Counted from the stretch's first letter, positions 17,955 to 26,851 are shown. The stretch is 64,000 bases of DNA from Agrobacterium cucumeris (GCF_030036535.1 NZ_CP080387.1:2232001-2296000), one strand, 5' to 3'. The notes: a model not told the origin generated them from the letters alone. Translations and numbers: made by a program.

Positions 17955-18892
17955 TGGCCTCCGTGAGCATCGAAAACACCAAGACAGGCGTCAGTCGTAG
18001 AGAAGGGAGCAGGCCGGCAAGGCTTGCTCCCAACTACTGGCCCTTCGTCATGCCGGCACTTATCGTCATTCTGGCTGTCATCGTTTTTCCATGGGTGTTT
18101 ACCCTGTGGATGAGCGTGCACCGCTGGACGCTCGGACAGGAGCAGAGCTTTATCGGTTTCGAGAACTATATCCGGCTCGCCGGTGATATCAGGTTCTGGG
18201 AATCGCTCTGGCATACGCTCATTTATACCGTGCTGTCGGTGGTCGCCCCGCTGTTCCTCGGAACATTGGCGGCACTGGTTTTCGATGCGCAGTTTCCGCT
18301 GCGCGGTTTTCTGCGCGGCGTTTTCGTCATGCCGATGATGGCGACCCCGGTCGCCATCGCGCTCGTCTGGACCATGATGTTCCACCCGCAGCTCGGCGTC
18401 CTGAACTATCTGCTATCGCTCATCGGCATCGGGCCGCTGGAATGGATCTACAACCAGTCGACCGTCATTCCCTCGCTGGTGCTAGTGGAAACCTGGCAGT
18501 GGACGCCGCTCGTCATGCTGATCGTGCTCGGCGGGCTGGCCGCAGTGCCGCGCGAACCCTATGAAAGTGCTGAAATCGACGGTGCCAACGCCTGGCAGAA
18601 ATTCCGTTACCTGACCATGCCGATGATTGCGCCGTTTCTGATGATCGCCGTCATCATCCGCTCCATCGATGCCGTCAAAAGCTTCGACATCATCTATGCG
18701 ATGACTCAAGGCGGGCCTGGCACGGCGTCTGAAACCATCAACATCTATCTCTATAATACGGCGTTTTCCTATTACGACATCGGTTACGGCTCGGCCATGG
18801 CCGTCGTCTTTTTCATCATCATCGTGGTGCTGTCCTTCGTGCTTTTGATGGTGCGCCAGCGCTCGCAATGGAACGAGATGGAGGATCGCTGA
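17954..18892 (+). CDS. Carbohydrate ABC transporter permease (MalF-like)
   Basis: Inner-membrane permease of 312 residues with about six membrane segments. The EAA loop EPYESAEIDGANAWQKFRYLTMPMI, where the ATPase docks, is clear. The start overlaps the binding-protein stop (TAATG) and the stop overlaps the next start (TGATG), so the three genes are coupled. It forms a heterodimeric channel with the following permease. Confidence 0.94.
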   Translation: MASVSIENTKTGVSRREGSRPARLAPNYWPFVMPALIVILAVIVFPWVFTLWMSVHRWTLGQEQSFIGFENYIRLAGDIRFWESLWHTLIYTVLSVVAPLFLGTLAALVFDAQFPLRGFLRGVFVMPMMATPVAIALVWTMMFHPQLGVLNYLLSLIGIGPLEWIYNQSTVIPSLVLVETWQWTPLVMLIVLGGLAAVPREPYESAEIDGANAWQKFRYLTMPMIAPFLMIAVIIRSIDAVKSFDIIYAMTQGGPGTASETINIYLYNTAFSYYDIGYGSAMAVVFFIIIVVLSFVLLMVRQRSQWNEMEDR

Positions 18893-19728
18893 TGTCTGGA
18901 AAAATCCTGAAACGCAAAAACCTCGATCGCATCGGCCTGTTCTTCGTGGCACTGGTGATGATCTCGCCGGTCATCCTGTTCTTCATCTGGATGATCTCGC
19001 TATCGCTGAAATATGAGATCGACAACGGCGCCTATCCGCCGATCCTCATTCCCGAACGTTTCGCCTGGTCGAACTATGTGAAGGTGTTCGAGGAGAACAA
19101 TTTCTTCCTCTATTTCTGGAACTCGGTGCTCGTCACCGGTGCGGCAACCATTCTGGCGCTCGTCATCGGCGTACCCGCCGGTTACGGCATCGCCCGGCTG
19201 AAGGCCGAAAAATCCGCCGTCGTCATCATGATCGCCCGCATGACGCCTGGCCTTTCCTTCCTCATTCCGCTGTTCCTGCTGTTCCAATGGCTGAACCTCT
19301 TGGGCACGCTCTGGCCGCAGATCATCATCCATCTTGTGGTGACGGTGCCGATCGTCGTCTGGATCATGATCGGTTATTTCGAGACCACGCCGAAGGAACT
19401 GGAAGAGGCGGCAAGCATCGATGGCGCATCCTCCTGGCAGGTGTTCCGGCTGGTGGCGCTGCCGATTGCCAAGCCCGGCATCGTCGTCTCCTTCATCCTC
19501 GCGGTCATCTTCTCGTGGAACAACTTCGTCTTCGGCATCGTGCTGGCCAGCCGTGAAACGCGCACCCTGCCGGTCGCGGTCTACAACATGCTGTCCTTCG
19601 AACAGGTCAGCTGGGGGCCGCTGGCCGCAGCCGCGCTGATCGTGACGCTGCCGGTGCTGCTGCTCACCATGTTCGCACAGAAACAGATCGTGGCGGGTCT
19701 CACCGCCGGCGCCGTCAAGGGCGGCTGA
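18892..19728 (+). CDS. Carbohydrate ABC transporter permease (MalG-like)
   Basis: Second permease, 278 residues, about six membrane segments, with the EAA loop TPKELEEAASIDGASSWQVF followed by LPIAKPGIV. Start 18892 is chosen over an in-frame ATG at 18868 because GGAGG lies just upstream and it overlaps the preceding stop as TGATG. The last residues KQIVAGLTAGAVKG are characteristic of MalG-type subunits. Confidence 0.94.
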   Translation: MSGKILKRKNLDRIGLFFVALVMISPVILFFIWMISLSLKYEIDNGAYPPILIPERFAWSNYVKVFEENNFFLYFWNSVLVTGAATILALVIGVPAGYGIARLKAEKSAVVIMIARMTPGLSFLIPLFLLFQWLNLLGTLWPQIIIHLVVTVPIVVWIMIGYFETTPKELEEAASIDGASSWQVFRLVALPIAKPGIVVSFILAVIFSWNNFVFGIVLASRETRTLPVAVYNMLSFEQVSWGPLAAAALIVTLPVLLLTMFAQKQIVAGLTAGAVKGG

Positions 19729-19761
19729 ACCAACAAAGGGCATTCCATGCCCTTGCTTTTT

Positions 19762-19812
19762 AAACGCAATTCCGGAAGCAAAACCGCGACACACTTTTGC
19801 TGGAATTGCTCA
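19762..19812. repeat. Diverged copy of the AGAGCATTTCC palindromic family
   Basis: ACGCAATTCCGG and TGGAATTGCT-type arms flank a CAAAACCG...CACTTTTG core, like the elements at 493-594 and 23971-24026. It lies inside the ABC operon between permease and ATPase genes, so it is transcribed with it and might modulate the ratio of the two parts. Confidence 0.5.
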
Positions 19813-19829
19813 TAACGGGAACCAAAAAC

Positions 19830-20888
19830 ATGGCACCGGTCAATATTCAAAATGTCCAGAAGCGCTTCGGCTCGGTCAACGTCATCCACGGTATCGATAT
19901 CGACATCAAGGACGGAGAATTCGTCGTCCTCGTCGGCCCTTCCGGCTGCGGCAAGTCCACCCTGCTACGCATGATCGCTGGGCTGGAGGAACTGAGCGAC
20001 GGCGAGATCCACATCGGCGCGCGCGAGGTCAGCCACCTGCCCGCCCGTGACCGCGATATCGCCATGGTCTTCCAGAACTACGCGCTTTATCCGCACATGA
20101 CGGTCAAGGACAATATGGGCTTCGCTCTGAAGCTGAAGAAGGTCAGCGCCGAGGAAACCAGGGCCAAGGTCGACAGGGCCGCCGCCATTCTGGGACTGGA
20201 AAAGCTGCTGGACCGTTATCCGCGGCAGCTTTCCGGCGGCCAGCGCCAGCGTGTCGCCATGGGCCGCGCGCTGGTGCGCGATCCGCAGGTTTTCCTGTTC
20301 GACGAGCCGCTTTCCAACCTCGATGCCAAGCTGCGCGTGCAGATGCGCGGCGAGATCAAGGCCATGCACCAGCGCATCGGCACGACCACCATTTATGTCA
20401 CCCACGACCAGGTGGAAGCCATGACCATGGCAGACAAGATCGTGGTGCTGCATGATGGCGTGATCGAGCAGATCGGCGCGCCGCTCGAGCTTTACGATAA
20501 TCCCGCCAATCTTTTTGTTGCCGGTTTCATCGGTTCGCCGGCCATGAACTTCATTCGCGGCCGGGTGGAGGAAGGCGTCTTCCGCACCACAAAGGGCCTC
20601 AGCCTGCCGCTGCCCGCCAATGCCGAGATCGGCAAACTGGGCGGCCGCGACCTCGTCTACGGCGTACGGCCGGAACACATCCGGGCCGCCGAGACCGGCA
20701 TTGAAGGCCGGGTAGAACTGGTCGAAGGCACCGGCTCGGAAATCTACGCCAAGCTCAACTGCAAGGGCGACGAGATCGCCTGCCTGTTCCGCGAGCGCCT
20801 CAATGTCCGCTTCGGCGATACGATCCACATTGCCATCGATCCGGCAACGGTGCATCTGTTCGACAAGGACAGCGGCAAGCGCATCTGA
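19830..20888 (+). CDS. Carbohydrate ABC transporter ATPase (MalK/UgpC type)
   Basis: Energises the importer. The 352-residue protein has Walker A GPSGCGKSTLLRM, Q-loop FQNYALYPHMTV, signature LSGGQRQRVAMGRAL, Walker B VFLFDEPLSNLDAKLR and the switch His in THDQVEAMTMADK, followed by a C-terminal OB-type TOBE domain (about 240-352) as in MalK/UgpC. Start 19830 (MAPVNIQNVQKRFG) follows CGGGAACC; an in-frame ATG 33 bp upstream is less likely. It is separated from the permeases by about 100 bp that contain a palindromic repeat. Confidence 0.95.
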   Translation: MAPVNIQNVQKRFGSVNVIHGIDIDIKDGEFVVLVGPSGCGKSTLLRMIAGLEELSDGEIHIGAREVSHLPARDRDIAMVFQNYALYPHMTVKDNMGFALKLKKVSAEETRAKVDRAAAILGLEKLLDRYPRQLSGGQRQRVAMGRALVRDPQVFLFDEPLSNLDAKLRVQMRGEIKAMHQRIGTTTIYVTHDQVEAMTMADKIVVLHDGVIEQIGAPLELYDNPANLFVAGFIGSPAMNFIRGRVEEGVFRTTKGLSLPLPANAEIGKLGGRDLVYGVRPEHIRAAETGIEGRVELVEGTGSEIYAKLNCKGDEIACLFRERLNVRFGDTIHIAIDPATVHLFDKDSGKRI

Positions 20889-20908
20889 ACACGGCAGGAG
20901 CGAAGAGA

Positions 20909-21868
20909 ATGGTAAAGGAAGCGGGCGGCAAGCATGTGCTCTGCGTGGGCGCCGCCGTGCTGGACACCCTGTTTCGTGTGCATGACATGCCGAAGGGCGA
21001 AGGCAAGGTCCTGCCCTATGAGATGCTGCAGATCGCCGAAGGCATGGCGTCGAGCGCTGCTTATGCCGTGCATCGCATGGGCGGCCGCGCCAGCCTCTGG
21101 GGTGCGGTGGGCGACGACGAAACCGGCACCCGCATCCTGCGCGATCTCGCCGAAAGCGGCATCGATGTTGCGGGCATGACCATCGCCGCCGGCGCGCGCT
21201 CGGCTCTGTCGACGATCATCATCGATGACCGGGGAGAACGGCTGATCGTGCCTTTTTACGACCATCGCCTGCACGAGAAAAAACGCTCCTGCACGCCGGC
21301 AGATATTGCCCCGTTCGATGCCGTTCTGGTGGATGTGCGCTGGCCGGAACTGGCACTCGATGTGCTCACCGTGGCGCGTGCGCTTGGCAAACCCGCCATT
21401 CTGGATGGCGATGTGGCGCCGGTGGAAACGCTGGAGAAGCTTGCGCCCGCCGCAACCCATATCGTCTTTTCCGAACCCGCCGCCGCCCGGCTGACCGGAC
21501 TTGAAACGGTGAAGGACATGCTGCCGGTGCTGCATTCGCGCTATCCGCAGACCTTCATCGCCGTCACCGCCGGTCCGCATGGCTGCTGGTGGACGGAGGC
21601 CGGTGATCCCACAGTGCATTTCCAGACGACCATGCAGGTTGAGGCAGTGGATACGCTGGCGGCGGGCGATATCTTCCACGGCACATTTGCGCTGGCGATG
21701 GCTGAAGGCATGCAAAGCCGCGCGGCCATCCGGCTCTCCTCCGTTGCCGCCGCGCTGAAATGCACCGTCTTCGGCGGCCGCATCGGCGCACCGACGCGCG
21801 AAGAGACGGAAGACGCGATGCGGCAATGGCTGGAGCGTGAAGGCGAAGCCGCGCTGCGCGCCTCCTGA
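20909..21868 (+). CDS. PfkB-family sugar kinase, YihV-like
   Basis: ATP-dependent kinase of the ribokinase family, 319 residues. The C-terminal signature DTLAAGDIFHGTFA holds the catalytic Asp and the anion hole; GGRASLWGAVGDDETG is the N-terminal sugar-binding block. The segments DAVLVDVRW, AILDGDVAP, FSEPAAARLTG and LKCTVFGGRIG recall E. coli YihV (sulfofructose kinase) from memory. It has a good AGGAG ribosome site 20 bp after the ATPase stop, so it belongs to the importer operon. Substrate unknown; a ketose or keto-sugar derivative fits the aldolase upstream. Confidence 0.85.
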   Translation: MVKEAGGKHVLCVGAAVLDTLFRVHDMPKGEGKVLPYEMLQIAEGMASSAAYAVHRMGGRASLWGAVGDDETGTRILRDLAESGIDVAGMTIAAGARSALSTIIIDDRGERLIVPFYDHRLHEKKRSCTPADIAPFDAVLVDVRWPELALDVLTVARALGKPAILDGDVAPVETLEKLAPAATHIVFSEPAAARLTGLETVKDMLPVLHSRYPQTFIAVTAGPHGCWWTEAGDPTVHFQTTMQVEAVDTLAAGDIFHGTFALAMAEGMQSRAAIRLSSVAAALKCTVFGGRIGAPTREETEDAMRQWLEREGEAALRAS

Positions 21869-22011
21869 GCGCATCCATTGCCCGCATAAAACTATTCCAT
21901 TTTTGCGATGCCGTTTCCCGGCGAAGTAGTCTAACGTCAAGTCAGAGCAAAGCTTTTCGCAAGCCGCGCCTGTTCCACCTTGAGCCTGCATTCCGCAAAA
22001 GTGATCGCCCG

Positions 22012-23070
22012 ATGCATCAGACGACCCGCCCGAGACTGCGCGATATCGGTTTCCGGCCCGGCCATTTCGAAACCGGCCCGCTTAACGCCATCACCGATGT
22101 CGAAGGCGTGACCATCGGCCATTCGACCGTCATCGAAGGCGACACGATCCGCACCGGCGCAACCGCGATCCTGCCGCATGGCGGCAATCTCTTTCAGGAC
22201 AAGGTGCCCGCCGCCTTCGCCGTCTATAACGGCTTCGGCAAATTTGCCGGCTCCACCCAGATCGAGGAACTAGGCGAGCTCGAAACACCTGTTATCCTCA
22301 CCAATACGCTGGCAACCGGTCGGGCCATCGAAGCGATCAACCGCCATACGCTGGCACAGCCGGGCAATGAGAAAGTCGTCTCGATCAACGCCGTCGTCGG
22401 CGAAACCAACGATTCCCGCCTGAACGACATTCGCGCCGGCCGCCCGACGGTCGATGAGATATCAGCTGCGCTCAAAAACGCGGCCACAGGCCCGGTGGCC
22501 GAGGGCGGCATTGGTGCCGGAACCGGTACGGTGGCCTTCGGCATGAAAGGCGGCATCGGCACCGCATCCCGCATCGTCACCATCGCCGGAACGACCTATA
22601 CGATCGGCATTCTTGTCCAGTCCAATTACGGCGGCCATCTGCTGGTCTGCGGCACGCCTTATGCCAGCCCTGACCATAAGGACAAGGACGGCTCGATCGT
22701 CATCATTGTCGCCACCGACGCGCCACTCTCCGCCCGCAACCTGAAGCGTCTGGCAACCAGAAGCTTCGGCGGGCTGGCGCGCACGGGTGCAGCACTCAGC
22801 AATGGCTCCGGCGATTACGCTCTGGCCTTTTCCACCGATGAGCGGCTGCGCCGCACGCCTGCGCGCCGCAAGGCCGTCGCAGACTATCCAGAACTTTCCA
22901 ATGATGCGATTTCGCCGCTCTTCGAAGCAGCGATTGAGGCGACGGAGGAAGCGATCCTCAATTCGCTCTGCGCAGCAACAACGACGACGGGCTTCAATGC
23001 CGGCACCGGCAAGGCCTCCACGGTCGAGTCCATTTCCATCGACGCCCTTAAAACCCTTCTTTCAGCCTGA
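22012..23070 (+). CDS. P1 (DmpA/S58) family aminopeptidase
   Basis: Relative of L-aminopeptidase/D-esterase DmpA and beta-peptidyl aminopeptidases: N-terminal nucleophile enzymes that cut themselves into two chains. The 352 residues contain RDIGFRPGHFETGPLNAITDVEGVTIGHSTV at the start, NAVVGETNDSRLND, GIGAGTGTVAFGMKGG, and GGIGTASRIV, where self-cleavage before Thr would free the nucleophile. ATG 22012 has only a weak ribosome site. The D-amino-acid transaminase follows after 20 bp, suggesting action on peptides or amides with D- or beta-residues. Confidence 0.87.
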   Translation: MHQTTRPRLRDIGFRPGHFETGPLNAITDVEGVTIGHSTVIEGDTIRTGATAILPHGGNLFQDKVPAAFAVYNGFGKFAGSTQIEELGELETPVILTNTLATGRAIEAINRHTLAQPGNEKVVSINAVVGETNDSRLNDIRAGRPTVDEISAALKNAATGPVAEGGIGAGTGTVAFGMKGGIGTASRIVTIAGTTYTIGILVQSNYGGHLLVCGTPYASPDHKDKDGSIVIIVATDAPLSARNLKRLATRSFGGLARTGAALSNGSGDYALAFSTDERLRRTPARRKAVADYPELSNDAISPLFEAAIEATEEAILNSLCAATTTTGFNAGTGKASTVESISIDALKTLLSA

Positions 23071-23090
23071 CTTTTCCAGACGGAGTTTTC

Positions 23091-23957
23091 ATGACTAGCC
23101 CATCCGGTCGCATCGTTTACGTCAACGGCGAATTCCTGCCCGAAGCGGACGCCCGCCTCTCCATCTTCGACCGCGGTTTCCTGTTTGGCGACGGCATTTA
23201 TGAAGTTACCTCCGTTCTGGAAGGCAAGCTGATCGACAGTGACCTGCACATGGCCCGGCTGGAGCGCAGCGCCCGCGAAATCGACGTGCCGCTGCCGGTC
23301 ACCACGAAAGAGATCGTCGAGGCAGAGCGCCGCCTGATTGCCGACAACAACCTCGTCGAAGGCATGATCTACCTGCAGCTGACGCGTGGTGCCGAAGACC
23401 GCAATTTCCTGTTCTCCGCCGATCTGAAGCCGACGCTTGTCATGTTCACCCAAGCCAAGAAGCTGATCGGCACCCCCGTCGAAGAAGCCGGCATCGCCGT
23501 CAAATCGGTTCCCGACCAGCGTTGGGAACGTCGCGATATCAAGACCGTCTGCCTTTTGCCGCAGGTCATGGCCAAACGCATCGCCAAGGCTGAAGGCTGC
23601 GACGAAGCCTGGATGATCGAGGATGGTTTCGTCACCGAAGGCGCATCCTCGACCGCCTACATCGTCACCGCCGACAAGAAGATCATCACCCGCGGCAACA
23701 GCAACAAGACCCTGCCCGGCTGCACCCGTCTTGCCGCCCTGCAACTGGCCAGGGAAGCCGGCTTCACGCTGGAAGAGCGGCCTTTCACGCTGGAAGAGGC
23801 GCTGAATGCCGACGAGGCCTGCCTGACCAGCGCCTCCAACTTCGTGGTTTCGGTCACGAAGATCGACGGCAAGCCGGTGGGTAACGGCAAGCCCGGCCCG
23901 ATGGTGAGCCGCCTGCGCGCGCTCTACCTCGAAAACGCCCGCCGCACCGCCATCTGA
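23091..23957 (+). CDS. dat: D-amino acid aminotransferase (class IV)
   Basis: PLP enzyme that moves the amino group of D-amino acids to 2-oxoglutarate. It has 288 residues (family 280-290). Visible features: SIFDRGFLFGDGIYEV, Lys151 in RRDIKTVCLLPQVM as the PLP Schiff base, EGASSTAYIV with the Glu that binds the pyridine nitrogen, and TLPGCTRLAALQLA. The carboxylate-trap region reads TRGAEDRNFLF, with Phe where the thermophilic Bacillus enzyme has His. Branched-chain or ADC-lyase activity is possible in this fold, but D-specific neighbours support the call. Confidence 0.85.
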   Translation: MTSPSGRIVYVNGEFLPEADARLSIFDRGFLFGDGIYEVTSVLEGKLIDSDLHMARLERSAREIDVPLPVTTKEIVEAERRLIADNNLVEGMIYLQLTRGAEDRNFLFSADLKPTLVMFTQAKKLIGTPVEEAGIAVKSVPDQRWERRDIKTVCLLPQVMAKRIAKAEGCDEAWMIEDGFVTEGASSTAYIVTADKKIITRGNSNKTLPGCTRLAALQLAREAGFTLEERPFTLEEALNADEACLTSASNFVVSVTKIDGKPVGNGKPGPMVSRLRALYLENARRTAI

Positions 23958-23970
23958 TCGAAAACGTTTT

Positions 23971-24026
23971 GTTTGTCGCATTTCCGGATGGAAAACCGGG
24001 GTCCACTTTTCCCGGAAATGCTCTAA
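23971..24026. repeat. AGAGCATTTCC palindromic family, copy 2 (inverted)
   Basis: GCATTTCCGG and CCGGAAATGC arms enclose ATGGAAAACCGGGGTCCACTTTTC; the right end CCGGAAATGCTCTAA matches the left end of the element at 493-594 in reverse. It lies between the converging dat and LysR genes and can act as a transcript-end hairpin for both. Confidence 0.65.
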
Positions 24027-24919
24027 CTTTCGAGAACCGCCCAGATGCGCTCAACCACGGGCCGGCGGTTCTCCTTGGAACGATAAAGCCTGATATCGAC
24101 GGCAATATCGAAACTTGAATCAGCGGCGCGCACCAGAGCGCCGCTATCCAGTTCGTGCCGCATCAGGCTTTCCGGCACCCAGGCGACACCCCAGCCGGCC
24201 ATCGCCATGGCTTTCAGCCCCACCGACATGCTGCCCTCATGCACCCGCTCGAATTGCGGCAGCCGCGCGCTCAGGAGATCGCGCAGCAACGGCCCGAAGA
24301 ACGAGGCCTTTTCATAATCCAGATAGGCAAAGGGTTTTCGCGCATTTTCCACCAGCGCATGCAGCGGTGAACCATCTTTCGCCGGCGCGGAAACCGGAAT
24401 GATGTTTTCTGCACCCAGCACGCGGAACTCGAAGGTCTGCGCATCGAGCAGCATCGGCACTTCGGGATGGGCATAGGTCAGAAGGAAATCACTCTGTCCG
24501 TCCACCAGCGAATTGAGGTTTTCCTCCATGCTGCCGGAATCCGGTCGCAGAACTGAAAACAGCGGTCCGGCCGTCTCGTTCACCCGTTTCAGCCAGTCGG
24601 GAAAGAAGGTGAAGGACAGGGTATGAAGCGCCGTCAGCCGAACGGTTCTGGCGTCGGCCCCTTCTTCCTGCAGCAGGGTACGCCGCGCATGGTAAAGCTG
24701 CTTCAGCGTCTCCTGCGCCACCGGCACGAATTTCACCCCGGCCTCGGTGAGCCGGGAGGGATAGGAAGCGCGGTCGACCAGCGTCGCACCCACCCAGGCT
24801 TCCAGCTGCTTGATGCGCCGGCTGAAGGCGGATTGCGTCACATGCCGCTCATCCGCCGCCTTCGAGAAATTGAGCGTTCCGGCCAGCGCCAGGAAATCCT
24901 CAAGCCATTTGACTTCCAA
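24023..24919 (-). CDS. LysR-family transcriptional regulator
   Basis: The 298-residue regulator has the LysR winged helix near the N-terminus (WLEDFLALAGTLNFSKAADERHVTQSAFSRRIKQLE) and a periplasmic-binding-like effector domain from about 90. I start it at TTG 24919, 8-9 nt after GGGAGAA, giving (M)EVKWLEDF, the usual LysR N-terminus; an ATG at 25030 would add 37 residues of unrelated sequence. It is flanked by D-amino-acid genes on both sides, so control of the peptide module is likely. Confidence 0.88.
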   Translation of the reverse strand: MEVKWLEDFLALAGTLNFSKAADERHVTQSAFSRRIKQLEAWVGATLVDRASYPSRLTEAGVKFVPVAQETLKQLYHARRTLLQEEGADARTVRLTALHTLSFTFFPDWLKRVNETAGPLFSVLRPDSGSMEENLNSLVDGQSDFLLTYAHPEVPMLLDAQTFEFRVLGAENIIPVSAPAKDGSPLHALVENARKPFAYLDYEKASFFGPLLRDLLSARLPQFERVHEGSMSVGLKAMAMAGWGVAWVPESLMRHELDSGALVRAADSSFDIAVDIRLYRSKENRRPVVERIWAVLES

Positions 24920-25050
24920 GGGCCTATTCTCCCACAAAGATGTTGTCCCGGCCTGCCGGGAACACGGGTCTTTATTAGGAGCAATGGAAGCCGATTGAAA
25001 CCCTTTAGAAAGCTTCGGGTCGTTTAGCAAACTAACAAGAGCCCGCTTGC

Positions 25051-25124
25051 GTCATCCTCGGGCTTGACCCGAGGATCCACAACCAAGTGCGACAATGGAT
25101 CCTCGGGTCAAGCCCGAGGATGAC
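25051..25124. repeat. Long perfect inverted repeat (CCTCGGGCTTGACCCGAGG family), copy 2
   Basis: Arms 25051-25079 and 25096-25124 are perfect 29-bp complements around a 16-nt loop and are identical to the arms of the 9234-9308 element; only the loops differ. It lies between LysR and the S12 peptidase stop on the same strand. Confidence 0.85.
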
Positions 25125-25162
25125 ATCGAGTTTGTGGGGCGCACCGGGATCGGCCTCAGTCG

Positions 25163-26674
25163 TTAGCGGTTTCTGGAGTATTCGATCATCCGCGCCCGGC
25201 TGGACACCAGCTCGATCCGGTCGTCACCCAGCCGGTTGAGGCAGACGCGCTTCGTCCACGGCCCATCGATGAGCGTGAACAGAAAGCGGCCATTGCCGAG
25301 CGCCTTCAAGGGCATGCTGCGGCGTGTGGGGCCGATGCCCATCGTCAGCGACGAACCGTTGATCGAAAATTCCGCGCCCTCATCCGAGCGCCACAAGCCC
25401 GAAAGATCGTCCGGCACGACATGCTGGCCGACCGGCAGGAAGCAGCGGGCGGCGTGACCGGCCTCGCCGACAATCGCGGTACCATCCAGCCTGAGACGCA
25501 TCGGCGAGGATGCGGAACGGGAAGACACCCAGCCATAGACATCTTCATAAAGCGTGTCGTCGCCATCGATGAAGGTGGATGTGCTGCCCCTGATCTCCAG
25601 CCACCACGGCCCGCTTTCGGTGACATAGAGGCCTTCCGGCAGGCTGGCGGCGGGTTTGGGCAAAAGCAGGCCGGTCAAAGCCGCCATGCCTTCCAGCGCG
25701 ATCTTGAAACCATTGGTATCCTCGCGGTTCGACACCACAACGAAGCCAGTGCCGTTTTCCGGATCAAGCAGAAAGTAAGTCTTGTAACCCGGATGCGAAC
25801 CGCCGTGACCGACGAAACGCCTGTCACCGAGATGCGACCAGCGCAGGCCGAGGCCATATTCGCCCATCCGCCCATCGACGAGCGGTCGTTCAGCCGAAAG
25901 CGCGTCAAGAACACCCGCGAAGCCTCCCTCGCCCCGCATCAGACCCTGCAACCAACGGGTAAGTGCTTCGGCGCTGCCCGCAAGGCTACCCGAAGCGGAA
26001 ATATGCAGGCCGGCGGCCGAAAGCTGCCAGTTGTCCTCGGACTTCCAGTAACCCGGCACCAGCCCGTCGACCGGATCGTTCCAGACATCCGGCGCCTTCA
26101 GAAACACACCAAAGGGATCGGCAATCTGTTCCTGCACGAAATCATCGAAACGGAAACCGCCACGCTCCAGCACCGCTTCCACCAGCCGATAACCCGTATT
26201 GGAATAGGACACCTCACTGCCGGCCGGGAAATTCAGGCGGGTGAGCCGCGACAGATACTCGAGAAGCGGTCCTGCCTTCGTTTCGGTATAAACGGAAAGA
26301 CCAAGCAGCGAGAGGCATTCACGCGTATCCGGCAGGCCACCGCTCATATCCAGCGCCTGCCCCACCGTGACGTCGCGGAGCGGCGGCTGCAACTCCGGCA
26401 GATGTTTGCCGAGTGGATCGTCAAGGCCGATCAGATCGGAATGCGCAAGCACCATGGCACAGAAGGCATGTTTGGTAACCGAGGCGTACCGGACCACGCT
26501 CTGCGGCGTAAAGGGTGTGAAGGTCGAGAGGCTTTCGACACCGCCGGCATGGGCGAAACGGATGCCATCGAGATCAAAACCAATGACCGCCCCGCCCGGC
26601 TCATTGTCCGCCCATTGCGAGACGAAGCTTTGCGAAAGGGTTGAAGCGGCGTTCCAGTCGAATTCTTTTGGCAT
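25163..26674 (-). CDS. D-aminopeptidase-like S12 serine peptidase (beta-lactamase fold)
   Basis: The 503-residue protein resembles Ochrobactrum anthropi D-aminopeptidase (about 520 residues), which releases N-terminal D-residues. Catalytic motifs: SVTK (Ser65, Lys68), YSN (Tyr157, Asn159) in VSYSNTGYRLVE, and a HGG/HPG block in FVGHGGSHPGYKT replacing KTG. After residue about 330 come the two beta-barrel-like domains of this family, ending ELVSSRARMIEYS. No signal peptide is visible, so it is probably cytosolic, acting on imported peptides. Esterase or penicillin-binding relatives remain possible. Confidence 0.87.
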   Translation of the reverse strand: MPKEFDWNAASTLSQSFVSQWADNEPGGAVIGFDLDGIRFAHAGGVESLSTFTPFTPQSVVRYASVTKHAFCAMVLAHSDLIGLDDPLGKHLPELQPPLRDVTVGQALDMSGGLPDTRECLSLLGLSVYTETKAGPLLEYLSRLTRLNFPAGSEVSYSNTGYRLVEAVLERGGFRFDDFVQEQIADPFGVFLKAPDVWNDPVDGLVPGYWKSEDNWQLSAAGLHISASGSLAGSAEALTRWLQGLMRGEGGFAGVLDALSAERPLVDGRMGEYGLGLRWSHLGDRRFVGHGGSHPGYKTYFLLDPENGTGFVVVSNREDTNGFKIALEGMAALTGLLLPKPAASLPEGLYVTESGPWWLEIRGSTSTFIDGDDTLYEDVYGWVSSRSASSPMRLRLDGTAIVGEAGHAARCFLPVGQHVVPDDLSGLWRSDEGAEFSINGSSLTMGIGPTRRSMPLKALGNGRFLFTLIDGPWTKRVCLNRLGDDRIELVSSRARMIEYSRNR

Positions 26675-26727
26675 GGCTCGGTCTCTTGTCTTGTCGTCTC
26701 TACAGAAAGCCTCGGCATCGCCGCTTG

Positions 26728-26851
26728 TTTCTTCTCCCCGAGGGGGAGAAGGTAGCCCGAAGGGTCGGATGAGGGGGCAACGGTAGAGATTTACGGGAAG
26801 CTTGCCCCCTCATCCCGCTGCCGCGGACTTCTCCCCCTCGGGGAGAAGAAA
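26728..26851. repeat. Nested palindromic intergenic element (CTTCTCCCC family)
   Basis: Outer 24-bp arms (26728-26751 and 26828-26851) are perfect complements built on CTTCTCCCCGAGGGGGAGAAG; inner arms GGATGAGGGGGCAA (26767-26780) and TTGCCCCCTCATCC (26802-26815) form a second hairpin. Only this copy is present in the window. It separates the importer operon from the S12 peptidase and occupies most of the gap 26675-26887. Confidence 0.8.

Noticed and set aside
26728..26851. CRISPR-like array
   Set aside because: Only one nested palindrome; no direct repeats with regular spacers and no cas gene in the window.
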